Shown: positions 1 to 21,155 of the stretch, piece by piece | Numbering within the stretch: position 1 is the first letter of the stretch | How the letters are laid out: every line of letters starts with the position of its first letter | Origin: Yponomeuta sedellus | Lineage: Eukaryota; Arthropoda; Insecta; Lepidoptera; Yponomeutidae | DNA length: 64,000 bases | Assembly: GCA_934045075.1 (NCBI GenBank) | Contig: OW203737.1 | Coordinates: 1,322,001-1,386,000 of the forward strand | Direction of reading: 5' to 3' | Notes under the pieces: model-generated | Databases searched by the model: none | What the model was told of the DNA's origin: nothing | Seen by the model: the letters and a program-made list of their open reading frames with translations, nothing else | Position numbers and translations under genes: made by a program

Positions 1-1377
1 CAGAGTGTGCTAAGATTGATTGATTGATTGATTTATTTATTTTCAGAAGTCTTTATTTAAACACTAATATTTAACATATTACAATATAAAACACTGTCTT
101 AATTGTAACAATCGGTATAAGAACAATTTTCCAGATATCAACACTCATTACGGCTATATGCCAATAGCCAATCGATATGAATTACCAGTCGTAGAAAAAA
201 AGCGTATTGTAGTCTAGTTTCCCTTAATCTCTATAATATTTTTAGATTCGTCGTCGTCGTTAGACTATACTAGTCCACTGCTGGCCATAGCCCTTCCCTA
301 AAGAGCGCCACGTTATGCTATCATAGGGGGTAATGCCTATAATCCCTACGCTGGGCATGCGGGTTGGGGATCGCAGCTCGGTGGAATTGTAATGATGGCG
401 GCGCTGCCGATTAAACCCCCCCCCCGGTTTGTTTTTTAGGTTCAGCTATGGTATTTGACATTGTAGCCGATACATTTTTTGTTTGTGTAATTAATTAAAT
501 ATTTCACATGTTAATTTCTATAAGCATATTTTTTGTATGTGTATCGCCAATTGTTGGAAAATTGAGACAAAACAGTAAAGCGTGACAGTGTTGCCAGATA
601 TGAAACTGCTTAATGCGGTACCTGCCCTTTAAAAACGCGGATTTTCAGCAAAAAGAGCGGATTTTTTTATTATTAATTAATATTATAGAATACTGATTGT
701 TCTTTTTCCGTTTATAGGTTTTATATGTTTATTCATACCAGGATACGATAATTTATAAATAAGACCCAATATGCACAGATAACCAAGTTAAATTTGGTGA
801 ACTGTCTGTATGCACCAAACGGAAACCGTCTTGTTGAAAGTTGAATGAACATGACATTGACCCAATTTCGAAAAAAGCGGAACCGCGATGGTCAAAAGCC
901 GAAAGCAGATCCACTATCAGAAAAGTGGAAAAAAGCGGAAATGCGGTACATCTGGCAACACTGGCGTGACATGACTCACGTCGGTGCAGCAGGACCTTTG
1001 CGCATGCGTACATTATCGATTTTAGAAAGAAATCTGTGACCCCCACCGCGGCCATATTGTCTCAGTCGTGGCTTGTCTCCAGCCTTCACTAACCGCGGCA
1101 CCGTATATTGATATATTTTTTATTCCTGCATAATTCACCGCCACACCGACGCGCGTGCCACACAAATAAAATCTGGTGTTTTTCCATTGCTGAAAGGCAG
1201 TCCATCCTCTACAAATATGCTGCATGGGTAGAAGGACTTCGCTAGTGGCGCATTTTCATGTCAAAAGTCGCGACTTCCCAGTACATTAATAGTCAAACTC
1301 TGTTATTTTGCGCCTCGAGACGCGTGCCTCGTCCCATCTTACTATCCATACTGGATAGTAACTACTTTTGGCATTTA
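1..1377. other. Non-coding flank; one RTE fragment, otherwise nothing recognised
   Basis: AT-rich sequence with an RTE-type 3' fragment at about 245-460. The short ORFs here have no coding signature. A CG-richer patch at 1030-1180 has no recognisable function. Confidence 0.5.
245..460 (-). mobile_element. RTE-type LINE 3'-end fragment
   Basis: It contains 'ccactgctggccatagccc' and 'ggcatgcgggttggggatcg', the same block as in the better copies at 6345, 23650 and 28526. It is truncated at both ends. Confidence 0.7.
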
Positions 1378-1790
1378 CACACATACATACATACATAACC
1401 TCACGCCTGAATGCCAGAGGGGTAGGCAGAGACCAGGGACTACCACTTGCCACGATCCTGACCTTCGCTTCATAAACGTACATAAGTCGTTGCATGCACG
1501 CACGCCGGTTCCGGGTAAGTACTTCTTATTTTCCCTTTGCTAATACCTACATCCCCTATTTGGTCGATGTATGTCCGTCCGGGACGTCCCTTAGCAGCCC
1601 TTTTGGCATTTTACCGGCACAAAAACCGCGAGTCGCACCATTATTCCACCTATGCAGGTCTTGGTGAGTCAACTGTGTTACTGGACGGCCTTTCAGCCTT
1701 TTGTAGCTCTTTTAATAGGTCTACAATGCTCATAAGGCGCTACCAAACCCACGGTTCGCTTCTGAACAATAAAACTCAGGCAAGTCAATG
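1378..1790 (-). mobile_element. LINE 3' fragment with (CATA)n tail
   Basis: A minus-strand copy starting with a short (ACAT)n and 'acctcacgcctg', then 'aggggtaggcagagacc' and 'cgttgcatgcacgcacgcc'. It aligns with the better copy at 62819-63370, which retains RT-C-terminal-like coding sequence. Confidence 0.75.
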
Positions 1791-1797
1791 CTAATGC

Positions 1798-1945
1798 GAT
1801 GAAATGAAATGAAAAGGTTTTATTCAAAGTAGCGCAGATACTGCGGCTTAATGAACGTTACTAGTCAAACTAGGTGTCCATTTTAAAATCCCGATCATTT
1901 TGGAGAAAAAATGGACTAAAAAACTCCAAACTTAGTCTTTTCAAA
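1798..1945. repeat. Interspersed repeat D (gaaatgaaatgaaa end)
   Basis: It begins with a (GAAAT)n end and contains 'aggtgtccattttaaaatc' and 'ttttggagaaaaaatggac'. Related copies are at 16026-16130, 30335-30420 and 59339-59560. The type is unknown, probably a SINE or LINE 3' end. Confidence 0.6.
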
Positions 1946-1998
1946 TTCCTCGTCGATTGCTCGTTAAGATACCGTAACATGCAAATCAAACTCTTTGA

Positions 1999-2192
1999 CA
2001 TCAACCCTTGTATGTCCCCACAGCTGGGGCACGGTCTCTTCCTGCATGCCAGGAAGGTTAAGCCATACTCCACCACGGGGGCCAACTCCGGTTTGGTGGA
2101 GGATTGTAAGACAGTGGCAGGTCTTACTGTCAGAAGTTATCAAGCCCATAAGGCCTCTGACTTGGCCGTTGTTAAGCCATGCCGGCTGTCAT
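1999..2192 (-). mobile_element. 5S-like SINE, 3' part (left arm of an inverted pair)
   Basis: The 3' body of the 5S-headed SINE ('cccttgtatgtcccca' to 'gccggctgtcatgtaat') in reverse orientation. It is immediately followed by a second copy in the opposite orientation. Confidence 0.75.
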
Positions 2193-2202
2193 GTAATACG
2201 AT

Positions 2203-2389
2203 AGCAGTTGTTAAGCCATGTCAAAGGCCTTATGGCAGCTTGATAACTTCTGACAGTAAGGCAGCCACTGTCTTACAATCCTCCACCTACCTGGACTTGA
2301 CCCCCGTAGTGGAATATGGCCTAACCTTCCGGCGATGCAGGAAGAGACCCGTGCCCCATCAGTGGGGACATACAAGGGTTGAATTCGAT
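2203..2389 (+). mobile_element. 5S-like SINE, 3' part (right arm of an inverted pair)
   Basis: Same segment as 1999-2192, inverted, ending in 'ggggacatacaagggttga'. The two make a roughly 390-bp imperfect palindrome. Confidence 0.75.
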
Positions 2390-2574
2390 ATGTAAATACA
2401 GAATTACGATAGGTTACGGTTGTGTGAATTAAGGAAAAAATTAAAAATATTTGAATGAAAGTTTGTTAGATTTATTCTTTTATCTATTTACATTTTATTT
2501 ACCAGTTAAAAGATACTCAAAATCATTTCATAACCTGTACCAAAAACGGTAGACAACTTTAAAGTAAAATTAAT

Positions 2575-12117
<9,543 letters not shown>

Positions 12118-13109
12118 TTTGCACAGCCGTCTTCCACTGTAGAGTTTCCGGAGCAGAATGGCTATGTTTATTCTTGTGACGAGGCAGATACTCCCCTTAT
12201 CATTTGGCTGGTTGACTCTAATGACCCTATTCTTCATTAACCCTGTCTGTCGATACGTCACGCATTATCCGACGAGACTATTGACTCGTTTGGTACTTTC
12301 GACAGCATAGAGACTTTCTGTTTTTTTTTTCTGATCAAGTCAGTTTATCTCTAACCCCCAGTTTCTAGTACACTAACAATCTTCAGTTAGCAGCTGTCAA
12401 ATGCTTTTTGTATGGACTTATCTTAGGGTGTACGGGCCAAACCGTACATTTAGCACTTTACTCGTATATGTATTAAATATCTATCAAGAAATAGCAAATC
12501 AAACTTTACATCATAATCAATCATCAAACATCCTTATCATCCCTGTACAGCAGAGTAGGGCATCAGTGACCATCATAAAACCCGCCTTTGCTCGTACATA
12601 GGGAGAAGGCAGTGGCTGGAAACCAGCGCCGTCCGGGGCTGACCCGGCTCAGCCCTAGCTGAGCCACTTTACCTTATTTTATAATATCACAATTCTTATT
12701 GTGTTTAATACGCAATCCAGGTTTAAATAAAAACAGCTTAAATTTTCTTTCAATTTCATTATGACAATTCGATTTAGGTCATTGCGTAGCCTTGGTAATT
12801 ATAATTCATCTGTGGGTTAATCAGCTAGGCAATGAACATCGAATTGTTATAGTAAACCATAAACTGGTTCTCGTGTTACGCCCTGCACCTTGATAATGTA
12901 ACTTTTCACGTATAAATCTGTGTGCCAAAGCAGAATGTTTACTTACCTCTGCCGTATAGATATGAAGCGTAATATGTATCAGACATAGGGGATACCGCAT
13001 TTCACTGGAAATCTGATACGTGGCAGTGATATTGAGCAACGTAATTGTACGACAAAGTCCAGTAAATATTTCTTTTTTGCACACACATGTATGCGTGGAA
13101 AGTTACTGA

Positions 13110-13840
13110 AAATTACTGATAGACTGATGATGGCTGACCACTGCGTTATGCTCGTGAATGAGTGCTCTTCGTGTGTCTGGAAACAGCTTATGTTTTCCTT
13201 ACTTTTGTAAGACATTTAACTGATGCTTTGGCATTCAAAGTTATTTTTATTTTTTATTTTATTCATTAGGTACACACCAACAGCAAGCACGCAAACATGA
13301 TAAAGCTTATACTAAAAGTGACTTAGGGCTAGCGATTATGCCAAGGTATACACAGCATTTTTAGACTAACATATACGCAGACAACTAGAAATGTAGATAA
13401 TATTACAATACGGTGATAATAATAGACGTTATTACCACGTAAGATAAGAATTTTTAGATATTAGAAATTAATTTAGACTTAAAAGTGCCAAGGCTGTCTT
13501 GAAAAATATCCAAATTAAATTTTCTCCAGCACTCGTTGTAAGTTCGGAGCATCCTATTTAATGGTGCATTGAAGCCTACGTTAGTTTTACAGATGGGCAA
13601 GGAGAAAATTGCCGATAGTTTCAGTCGGGAGTTGGGTCTCATCGATTTCTCTCAAGTTATCGATGGCAATCATGCAATTTTATTAGGTAAGTATACGTAT
13701 AGGTGGCAACTATATTTGGTTTAAGATCACTTTGATCACGTTTTCCTTCACTACAATAGGGCACGAAAGCAGAGGCTTACATTTTACATTGCCATTCAGC
13801 AAATACAATGTAAATTCTTTACGTTGGAATAAATTGATGT
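13110..13840. mobile_element. Element F copy split by a LINE insertion
   Basis: Element F (related to 29225, 36345, 48495, 50330) occupies 13110-13240 and resumes at 13650 ('gatggcaatcatgcaatttt'). The break carries a short 'agttat' duplication around the inserted LINE. Confidence 0.6.
13241..13655 (-). mobile_element. 5'-truncated non-LTR retrotransposon, C-terminal RT-region fragment
   Basis: Minus-strand reading gives 'LNRMLRTYNECWRKFNLDIF' and then a stop at 13454, the kind of tail that follows reverse transcriptase in Jockey/CR1-like LINEs. The minus-strand 3' end is A-rich ('aataaaataaaaaataaaa'), and a small 'agttat' duplication flanks it. The clade is uncertain. Confidence 0.6.
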
Positions 13841-14287
13841 GATTGGTATTGATTTGGTTATATAATCTAAGCGCTGTTACTTTATTATGCTACATCTATC
13901 CATACAAGAAATTTGAGAGATTTACATTTGTTGTAGTAGGTATGTATCCTAGTTGTTAGCCGAGTTGAGCTTAGCTCTTATATGCTTAGTTAATTAGCCA
14001 GTTAGCATTAAAAAAGAAACATTCATTAGAAAGTGAAAATAAACATTTTTATCTTATCTTATGTCTCTAACAAACATTTCATATGTTACTGTGCCGCACC
14101 AAACTCTATGACTGTCACAAAGCAGCAGTTTTCTCTCGGGCTGCTCTCGTTCCAAATGACCAATTTTGCAATTTTTGGGCCCTGAAAATAAAAAAGAAAA
14201 AAATTTCAAGGAAAAATAAGCTTAAGACGAACGTGGCCCTAGTCCATTATTATAATAAGAGCATAGACAGCACAGAGAAGACAGCCA

Positions 14288-14800
14288 CTAGTCTTGCAAG
14301 TCCCCACCAATCCGGACTTGTCCCCCGTGGTTGAGAATGGCCTATAACTTCCCTAGGGAAGAGACCCGTGCCCCTCGGTTTGGACATAATGGGTTGATGA
14401 TGATGATAATAAAATTACTCCATTATTAAGCACTGAAGTTATAGAAGCGCTCGTGGTCTAGCGGAACCGAGTGATTGGAATCAATCACTGGGGTTAAGCA
14501 ACAACAGGCGCGGTCAGGTACTGGATGAGTGACTATCACTACCGGCATTTTTCCGAGCGCTTCCGTGCTTTGCAAGGCACGTTAAGCCGTTGGTGCCGGC
14601 TGTCATGTAATGGCAGTCGTTGAGCCATGTCACAGGACTTATGGGCGGCTTGATCACTTCTGACAGTGACGCCCGCCACTGTCTTACAATCACCACCAAC
14701 CCGGACTTGTCATCCGTGGTGGAGTATGAACTAACCTTCCTGCGATACAGGAAGAGGCCCGTGCCCTAACAGTGGGGACATGTATCGGGTTGATATCGAA
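14288..14800 (+). mobile_element. 5S-like SINE copies: a 3' part (14288-14400) and a nearly full copy (14446-14800)
   Basis: The second copy starts 'gcgctcgtggtctagcggaa', includes 'gttaagcaacaacaggcgcg' and 'tggatgagtgac' (5S-like block), and ends 'ggggacatgtatcgggttga'. The first copy ends in (GAT)n. Confidence 0.8.
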
Positions 14801-14924
14801 GTTATCACACAATAAATTGGAGTAATACCACTAGCTTACTGGGACGGAAAACAACGTGAGGATACCGGAGTGTCGGAGGTGATGTAATTACCAAGCGTGC
14901 TCACCGCGGATTGGGCATCCTGTG

Positions 14925-15170
14925 ATCTAATCTTCCTGTGATGCAAGTAGATACCCATGCCCCAGCAGTGGGCACATAAAAAGGATTGATATCAACCAAT
15001 AGGAAAGTCACGCACGATGATATCAACCCTTTGTATGTCCCCACTGCTGGGGCACGGGTCTCTTCCCTTCTATCCATTCCTTCTTCTTCTTCTTCAGGCT
15101 CTATTATGTAGTCCACTGCTGGACATAGCCCTCCCCTATAGAGCGCCATAGCGCCCCGTCTTCCGCTTGC
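14925..15170. mobile_element. Short 5S-SINE 3' pieces and an RTE tail fragment
   Basis: 5S-SINE 3' piece forward at 14925-14998 and reverse at 15015-15068, followed by an RTE end piece ('cttcttcttcaggctctatt') at 15083-15165. Confidence 0.6.
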
Positions 15171-16025
15171 CGCAATCCATTCCTTATTGATAAGGAAATC
15201 TGAATCAGTGAAATGTTCAAATTCAAATTTAATTTCAAATCTTATGCCAAAAAAGATTAGTCCAAACAGTGATAGTCGTAATAATAACGTCCAAACAAAG
15301 CGATTACTTGTCCTGCGCCTTGCTTAATAAATGTAACTCTGCTCTGAGACATCACACACAGTGGCGGTATCCACTTTCAGTGGATATTTTGTACATGACA
15401 GTGATATTGAGCCACATAATTGTAAGACAAAGTCCAGTAGTTATTTCGTTTTTCACACAGATGTATACGTGGAAAGTTACATAATCAAGGCGCTGGTTGC
15501 ACTGTGTTATGGTAACCAGGCAGGCCGTTGGTATCTTACATTACTGATGTGGTCAGTGTCTTTCGCAGGGCTGCCGCTGCTAGTGTCTACCGGTCCGGCT
15601 ACGGGGATCGGCCATTTGTTCCGCGGACTACCAATCTGGGAGAAAACAGATGAGCTCTTTCATTATGTTTTAGTCTGACGAATTGATCCTAGGTACTAAT
15701 CACCGTTGACATGGCAGACTAATACGTAGGAGGGAGTTTGAGTTTAGTTATTTTTTCCTGGTTTGTTCCAAGTGTGTATATCTCCACCAAACCCCAAGAA
15801 CACATTATGTGGCTAAAGACTCACTTAATATAGATCATTTTATTGTACATAAAAAAGGAAATTACACAGGTATTTCATAACCTAGGAGTAGAGGCGGCGG
15901 CCGTATCACTAAATGTGGTCTCTTCCAGACAACCTTTGGATGGAGAGGAGTAATACAATGGAGTGATACATGCTGTATTAAGAAAGTTATTATGCTAAAT
16001 GTAAATAGATACATACAATTAATGC

Positions 16026-16130
16026 AATGAAATGGTTTTATTCGAAGTAGCGCGCGGCTTAATGAACGTTACGCAAAAATGGACAAAAAGCTCCTTCTCT
16101 TTCCAAATTTAGTCTTTCAAAGTTTATATA
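16026..16130. repeat. Repeat D fragment
   Basis: 'tggttttattcgaagtagcg' and 'cttaatgaacgttac' align with 1798-1945. Confidence 0.55.
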
Positions 16131-16150
16131 ATTATTTTAAAACATAGTGA

Positions 16151-16292
<142 letters not shown>

Positions 16293-16687
16293 CAGCCTCT
16301 AAATAGGTTTTTAAATTTATTATAGCAACAAGACACATCACAGAAACAAAAAACCACAAAATTAACACAACACGAGCACAACAGAAATTAATTCAGCAAA
16401 GTAATTTTAACTTTTTAATGCAACAGAAATTAACCAAATATACAAATAAATCATGCATTGTACTTTAGGGGTTAATTCCGAACATCATTGTCATCAAATA
16501 ATCCTTTATGTTATAGTAGCCCTTGTGGCACAAAGTGTACTTAACACGTTTTTTGAACCGCGTTTCAGGCAAGCTTAATATATATTCTGAGAATTTTATT
16601 ATAGAAGCGTATACAATGCCCCATGAAGGATGTATTAACCTTTGCCAGCCTAAATAGTGGGAACGAGAGTTTATTTATTTGTAGTAT

Positions 16688-18786
16688 TTACATTGTGTTG
16701 ACTACCCAAAGTTTTAAAGTTACTGATATTTTTCCTGACGTACGTAATGTTTTTACAGATATACTATGAGATCCGTGACCATTGAACCTTACCCGATCCG
16801 CGTATCCCGTCGGCTTGACCTTCGGGTACTCCTTATCTCGCACCGTTTTACTCTGCTGGAAGCGCAGCGGCTGCGTCAGCTTGTAGCCCACGTCTTTCAG
16901 GATTGGGCAGCCAAGGTACGGGCATATGTTGGGGTCCACTATATGGAGATCCTCCAGAGATAATGACATGCCCCGGTAGATCACGAAGAGACTGAGCTTC
17001 ACTTTGTGTGCGAAGAAATCTATAGGGATGAGGACAGTGTGAATACTTACGATTTGTGTAAGTTGTGTGATTATGATATTAGTCGGGAGTATTTTATTTC
17101 TACATAATATAAGATAATCTCACGCCTGTATCCTAGAGGGGTAGGCAGATACCAGGAACTGCCACTTGCCACGATCCGGACGGATCACTTTCGCTGCTTC
17201 ATCTACGTTCATAAGTCGTTGCATGCACGTATGCATGCCGATTCTGGGTACTTATTATCTTCCCCTTACTTTTTATTTCTAAATGTAGGTAATTAAAAAG
17301 CAGGAGGTAATAAATTTTGTTCGCCCCGGCTCAATTTTTTGAACACTTCAAAATTTTTATGAGTCCGCTTTTTTACGTAATTTTCATCACATTGTATGTT
17401 GTTTAGATATGCTGTTAATGTTTTTTTGTGTAAGAAACAAACGGTGTATATGTAACTAGCTATTGCCCGCGACTCCGTCCGCATGGACTTTAGTTATTCA
17501 GCATGCTTCAATAAAAGGTTCAGACGATTTTTGTTCTGATAAATTATCTGAATCTGCGACAAATCGTAGAAGAAAAATAGATTTTTTTATTATAAAAAAT
17601 GAACTGTGTCGATTAAAAATTCTTTAAAAAAGGACGAAATATCTCAAGCGCTAAGGGTGGGCTGCAAATCCGGAAACTGAGGGTGTGATTGGGGAGATTT
17701 TGGAATTTGCTCTTTTTGAGGTAACTGTGAGAATTCAAAATAAATTTGCTACTTACGTGGGATAAACGTGACGGTGAATGTGCCATTGGCCGACTGGTCC
17801 AATATGCAGTGCGGACTGGTAGATTTCTTGCAGCTGGAGATGTAAAGCTCCTCGACAGTGCACAGAGAACTATCCTCTGGAAAAAATTAGCATTGCATAA
17901 TGTTGTCTTTCAACATAGAGCATCAGGAAGCTTTCGCCTAGCAGTGGGAGCCAAAAGAGGCTTAGAAAAAACACTTGGCTTCAACTTAGGTGCCATAAAT
18001 TACGTCAGACGAATTTCATGATTTTTGTTTTTTGAGACTCTCCCCTCCCTAGTGTGACGTCACATATTTTGCAATTTTACAATTAGAAATTGTTGAATTC
18101 AAACAGCAATTCCGAAATTAGTTTCGAGAGCTGTAAATGTTTTGAGTACTTCGTTAATAGTGCAAAGTTCGTGTTTTAACACGTAGATTTGGAAAGGTTG
18201 TGACGGTGCAAACCTCTTTACACCATTTTTATTTCTTTTTCCATATATCATTTTCAAATATTTAAATTATGTATGTCACTCATTCTTCGATTTCCCTCAT
18301 TTTTCATCCACTACTACTTTACCCTTTGACCAGATCTGACTTTTTACCTGCTTCTCCGTTTTTATCCAGTTTTCTGTTTTAAAGTTACTATAAATCTACA
18401 AATAAAATCACACCTGAAGTCGTTCCAGAGTTTATTTATTAATTATAAAAGTTATAAAACGTTACAAGGTGACGTCACGTAATTCCCACCGCCCAGTCAC
18501 AATTCCACACTTCGTCGAACCTTTCCCTCCCCCTTAACGTGACGTAATTTATGGATGGTCCCTATCAGGTGGGCTGATAAAAATTTAATTTATGTACCAT
18601 GGTTTTTGAGAAATCTGAAGAGACTGATTGAACGGCAGTAACAGAACTCCCAAAAGAGAATTCGACAAGTAAGTAAATTGAAAAATGAAGTGTAGGTTAC
18701 TTACCACCAGCACAGGAATTAAACTGCAGATATTTCGCGGACACGCAACTTAACAGACCCACTAAGTGAACAAATAGCCGCTCCAT
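16688..18786 (-). CDS. NPC2/ML-domain secreted protein (gene A), C-terminus uncertain
   Basis: Minus-strand exons are 18786-18705, 17876-17757 and 17019 onward. Intron phases 1 and 1 are the same as in gene B, and both paralogs share the '...F.AHKVK/F.SANKVK' opening of exon 3, so they arose by duplication. Residues 1-17 are a signal peptide. Conserved features are Cys25, Cys33, Cys43/Cys51 and Cys100/Cys105 ('NICPYLGC'), plus a sequon at Asn58. Exon 3 carries a strong donor, CGG|gtaagg, after residue 143 (16793), exactly where gene B has its third intron (phase 0), but I could not find a matching fourth exon between 16.8 and 12.2 kb. Read through that donor, the frame stays open to a stop at 16690-16688 (177 residues). 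That version has an ML-like strand ('GKISVTLKLW') but lacks the last conserved Cys. Either the final exon is unrecognised or the gene has been altered at its end. Confidence 0.75.
16793..17019 (-). CDS. ML gene A exon 3
   Basis: The acceptor is cctatag|ATT, phase 1 in. The proposed donor CGG|gtaagg is phase 0 out and coincides with gene B's intron 3. It encodes 'NICPYLGCPILKDVGYKLT', aligning with the Cys-pair region of gene B. It is 57 nt longer than gene B exon 3. The frame continues open to 16688 if the donor is not used. Confidence 0.8.
17108..17275 (-). mobile_element. LINE 3' fragment of the (TATG)n-tailed family
   Basis: 'tctcacgcctgtatcctaga', 'gccacttgccacgatcc' and 'cgttgcatgcacg'. 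It lies just outside exon 3 of ML gene A, in intron 2. Confidence 0.7.
17455..17545. mobile_element. Helitron-like fragment
   Basis: 'actagctattgcccgcgact' and 'ccgtccgcatggactttagt' resemble the common lepidopteran Helitron-like end. Confidence 0.45.
17757..17876 (-). CDS. ML gene A exon 2
   Basis: The acceptor is ttttccag|AGG and the donor CCAC|gtaagt; 120 nt, phase 1 in and out. It encodes 'CTVEELYISSCKKS' and the 'NGT' sequon. Using the AG two bases later would put a stop in frame, which fixes the acceptor. Confidence 0.88.
17990..18568. mobile_element. MITE with 'ccataaattacgtca' ends, interrupted by element E
   Basis: The left part (17990-18192) and right part (18476-18568, ending 'taatttatggatggtccc') align with the intact copy at 44630-44957. 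The middle (18193-18475) is element E. The whole lies in intron 1 of ML gene A. Confidence 0.7.
18705..18786 (-). CDS. ML gene A exon 1 (signal peptide)
   Basis: The ATG is at 18786-18784; 27 codons and one base. The donor is GGTG|gtaagt (phase 1). It encodes the hydrophobic leader and 'FNSCAG', the first ML cysteine. Confidence 0.85.
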
Positions 18787-19115
18787 AGCAGAGCTTTGCC
18801 AACGTTTTTCAATTTTCTTTTTCTTTATTCCCAACGATAATTTCTTGGCAGCAGGTATCAAACTGTGTTAACGCTCAGCACACAGTAAGTGGCCTCATTG
18901 ATTAGATTCAAGTGGCTATGTAATGCAGTTCTGTTCTAAACAAAGGAATGGTTTGGCAAATAAAACTATGGCAATGACTGAGTTTTTGGTTAGGTAACGT
19001 TTACGGTTTACCTAAGTCGTTGTTTGGTAACATGCCTAATGCTCTATCCTCGTACCTGAAGAAGAAGTGAAATTGGGCATAGTGGTCTATGGATAACGTA
19101 TTTTACAATCGTATT

Positions 19116-19420
19116 CGATATCAACCCTTGTATGTCACCACTGCTGAGGCACGGGTCTCTTCCTGCATCGCAGGAAGTTTAGACCATACTCCACCACAGG
19201 GGTCAAGTTCAGGTTGGTGGAGAATTGTAAGACAGTGGCGGGCTTTACTGTCAAAAGTAGTCAAGCCGCCATAAGGCTTGTAACGTGGCTTAACGACCGC
19301 CATTATAAGTCAACCAGCACCAACGGCTTAACGTGCTTTGCGAAGGATGGAAGCACTCGGAAAAAATGGCACTGGCGGCAGTCACGGGACGGCCACCCAT
19401 CCTGCACCTGAGGCAGTTAA
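19116..19420 (-). mobile_element. 5S-like SINE, near-complete
   Basis: Reverse copy from 'cccttgtatgtcaccactgc' to 'gacggccacccatcctgcac'. The head is cut where the following LINE fragment starts. Confidence 0.75.
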
Positions 19421-19439
19421 ATATCAACAGGCGCAGGCC

Positions 19440-19795
19440 TGCATCCGGTTCATATTTGGTCTGCAAATATGATCACGTTTCCGAATTTCGTACAGAGATC
19501 AAGTGGCTCCCAATCCGCCTCCGCCGGAATACGCACATACTCTCTCTTCTCTACTGCATACTGTTTAATCCAGCAACTCCTTCCTACCTCAAAGAGCGTT
19601 TTGAGTTCCTTCACTCTTCTAATATCCTTAATCTTCGCTCCTCCCAAAACCTTCTCGTAAAATCCCATCCCATCACACCACCTTCTTTCACGGTGAAAGC
19701 AGTCCGTCTCTGGAATAGTCTGCCGGTGGAGACAGATAGCCAAGTCCCTACCCATTTTCAAAACTATGGTAAAGGAATACTATCTCGCTAGTGTT
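19440..19795 (+). mobile_element. Non-LTR retrotransposon fragment, region C-terminal of RT
   Basis: A plus-strand frame reads 'EIKWLPIRLRRNTHILSLLY' then 'SFTVKAVRLWNSLP', the conserved block after the RT thumb in CR1/Jockey-like LINEs. It is 5' truncated and carries no RT catalytic motif. It is not a host gene. Confidence 0.75.
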
Positions 19796-20053
19796 AGGTA
19801 AAACTTTTGCTGTTATTTGTAGTACTGTTCTGCTATTGTTGTTATTTTACTTATGTCCTCTACATATATTGTTATGCCTATAAATGTATTTATTTATATA
19901 AATGTGTGTGTTTATATAAAATATATATATTTTTATTACTTTAAGTACCTATATCATTTTTTGTATGTGTCTATTTAGGGTTAGTATAATTATTTTCTTA
20001 ATTAAGCATGTTTTATTCAAATGTATCTGAAATATTTTGATTTATATGTACAT

Positions 20054-20443
20054 CTACTTACTTCTCCAATATATTGCTCCAGTCCATCCAAAGGTTGTCT
20101 GGAAGAGATCACTTTTAGTGATAAAGCCGCCGTCTGTACTCTTAGGTTGAGAAATATCTGTGTAATTTCCTTTTTTTATGTACAATAAAAAGTGTTCTCT
20201 ATCTATCTGTCTATCTATGTTTAACTCAAGAGATTGATTCCAATCACATGCTTCGACAAGGCCCCTAGCGCTTCGTTTTACAATCGTACAGGCCTGAAAT
20301 ACCAGATTATTAGTGCACTCGCTTGGTAAAGTTGGCGCTGTAAAAGATCCTCTGATTATTCTCAGGGAATGTTTTGCTATGACAGATATAGAATATATGA
20401 ATTTTCCACTATGTTTGTGTGTCATGATTGAAATATAACTCAC
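20054..20443 (-). mobile_element. Repeat-derived open frame, unknown LINE type, with (TCTA)n tail signal
   Basis: A 129-codon minus-strand frame with no host-gene signature. Its 'tgtacaataaaaagtgttct' then (CTAT)n segment recurs at 15835, 30110, 30235, 53840 and 55490, so this is an interspersed element. Confidence 0.5.
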
Positions 20444-20514
20444 TCGGTGTTAATAGTGGTTCATCGCTGAGTAGGGAAGTCAGTGTAAGTAATGCACTAA
20501 TCTACTATCCTGTT

Positions 20515-20645
20515 TAAAGGTGCAGACTTCTTTACACCAGTTTTTTATGTTTCTGTCCTGTAATTTTTAATTTAATAATTTAAATTACTTCACCCATTCT
20601 ACATTTCATTTGCATTTTTTTACTTCCTATACACCTTTGACGAAA
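20515..20645. repeat. Element E fragment
   Basis: 'tgcagacttctttacaccag' and 'cacctttgacgaaacaagac' are related to 25493-25757. Confidence 0.5.
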
Positions 20646-20751
20646 CAAGACTGCTAACAATAATCTTTTCTTTACAAATCATATTTTTTTACTATTTTAT
20701 TCAGATCACTTTTATTTTTAAAGTTTGTATAGTAACTACTACCCTGAAGCG

Positions 20752-21155
20752 GTGGTAGCTCAGTGGGTAGAACCATAGACTGGCAAGCGAGAGCCCCAGG
20801 TTCGATCCCGAGTGCGGGCATGTACCAATGACTTTGTTTAATTTCAAAGTTACGTACATTTGCGAATTTGCAGTCGCAATACCACACGCTAACGGTGAAG
20901 GAAAAACATCGTGAGGAAACCCGCAGCTTGGTTGGCTCCGCACGTATTGACTAGTCTTTCCTGTGGGCTAGGCCGACTAAGCTGTCAGGATGGTATAGGT
21001 GCTGGGCAAGCCTACACCATCTATAAAACCATGACCCAGGCACTACAGCGTCGGAGTGGTCCCTTCACCCATCTAGTGTGAGTGAAGATACCACTGGACG
21101 CTGTATAAATCATCTCATTAAGTAGATGCAAAAAGGCCAATATTATTATTATTAA
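20752..21155 (+). mobile_element. tRNA-headed SINE B, full copy
   Basis: Starts 'gcggtggtagctcagtgggt', B box 'ggttcgatcccgagtg', ends with (ATT)n. It is nearly identical to the copy at 49189-49590, so the family moved recently. Confidence 0.9.
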
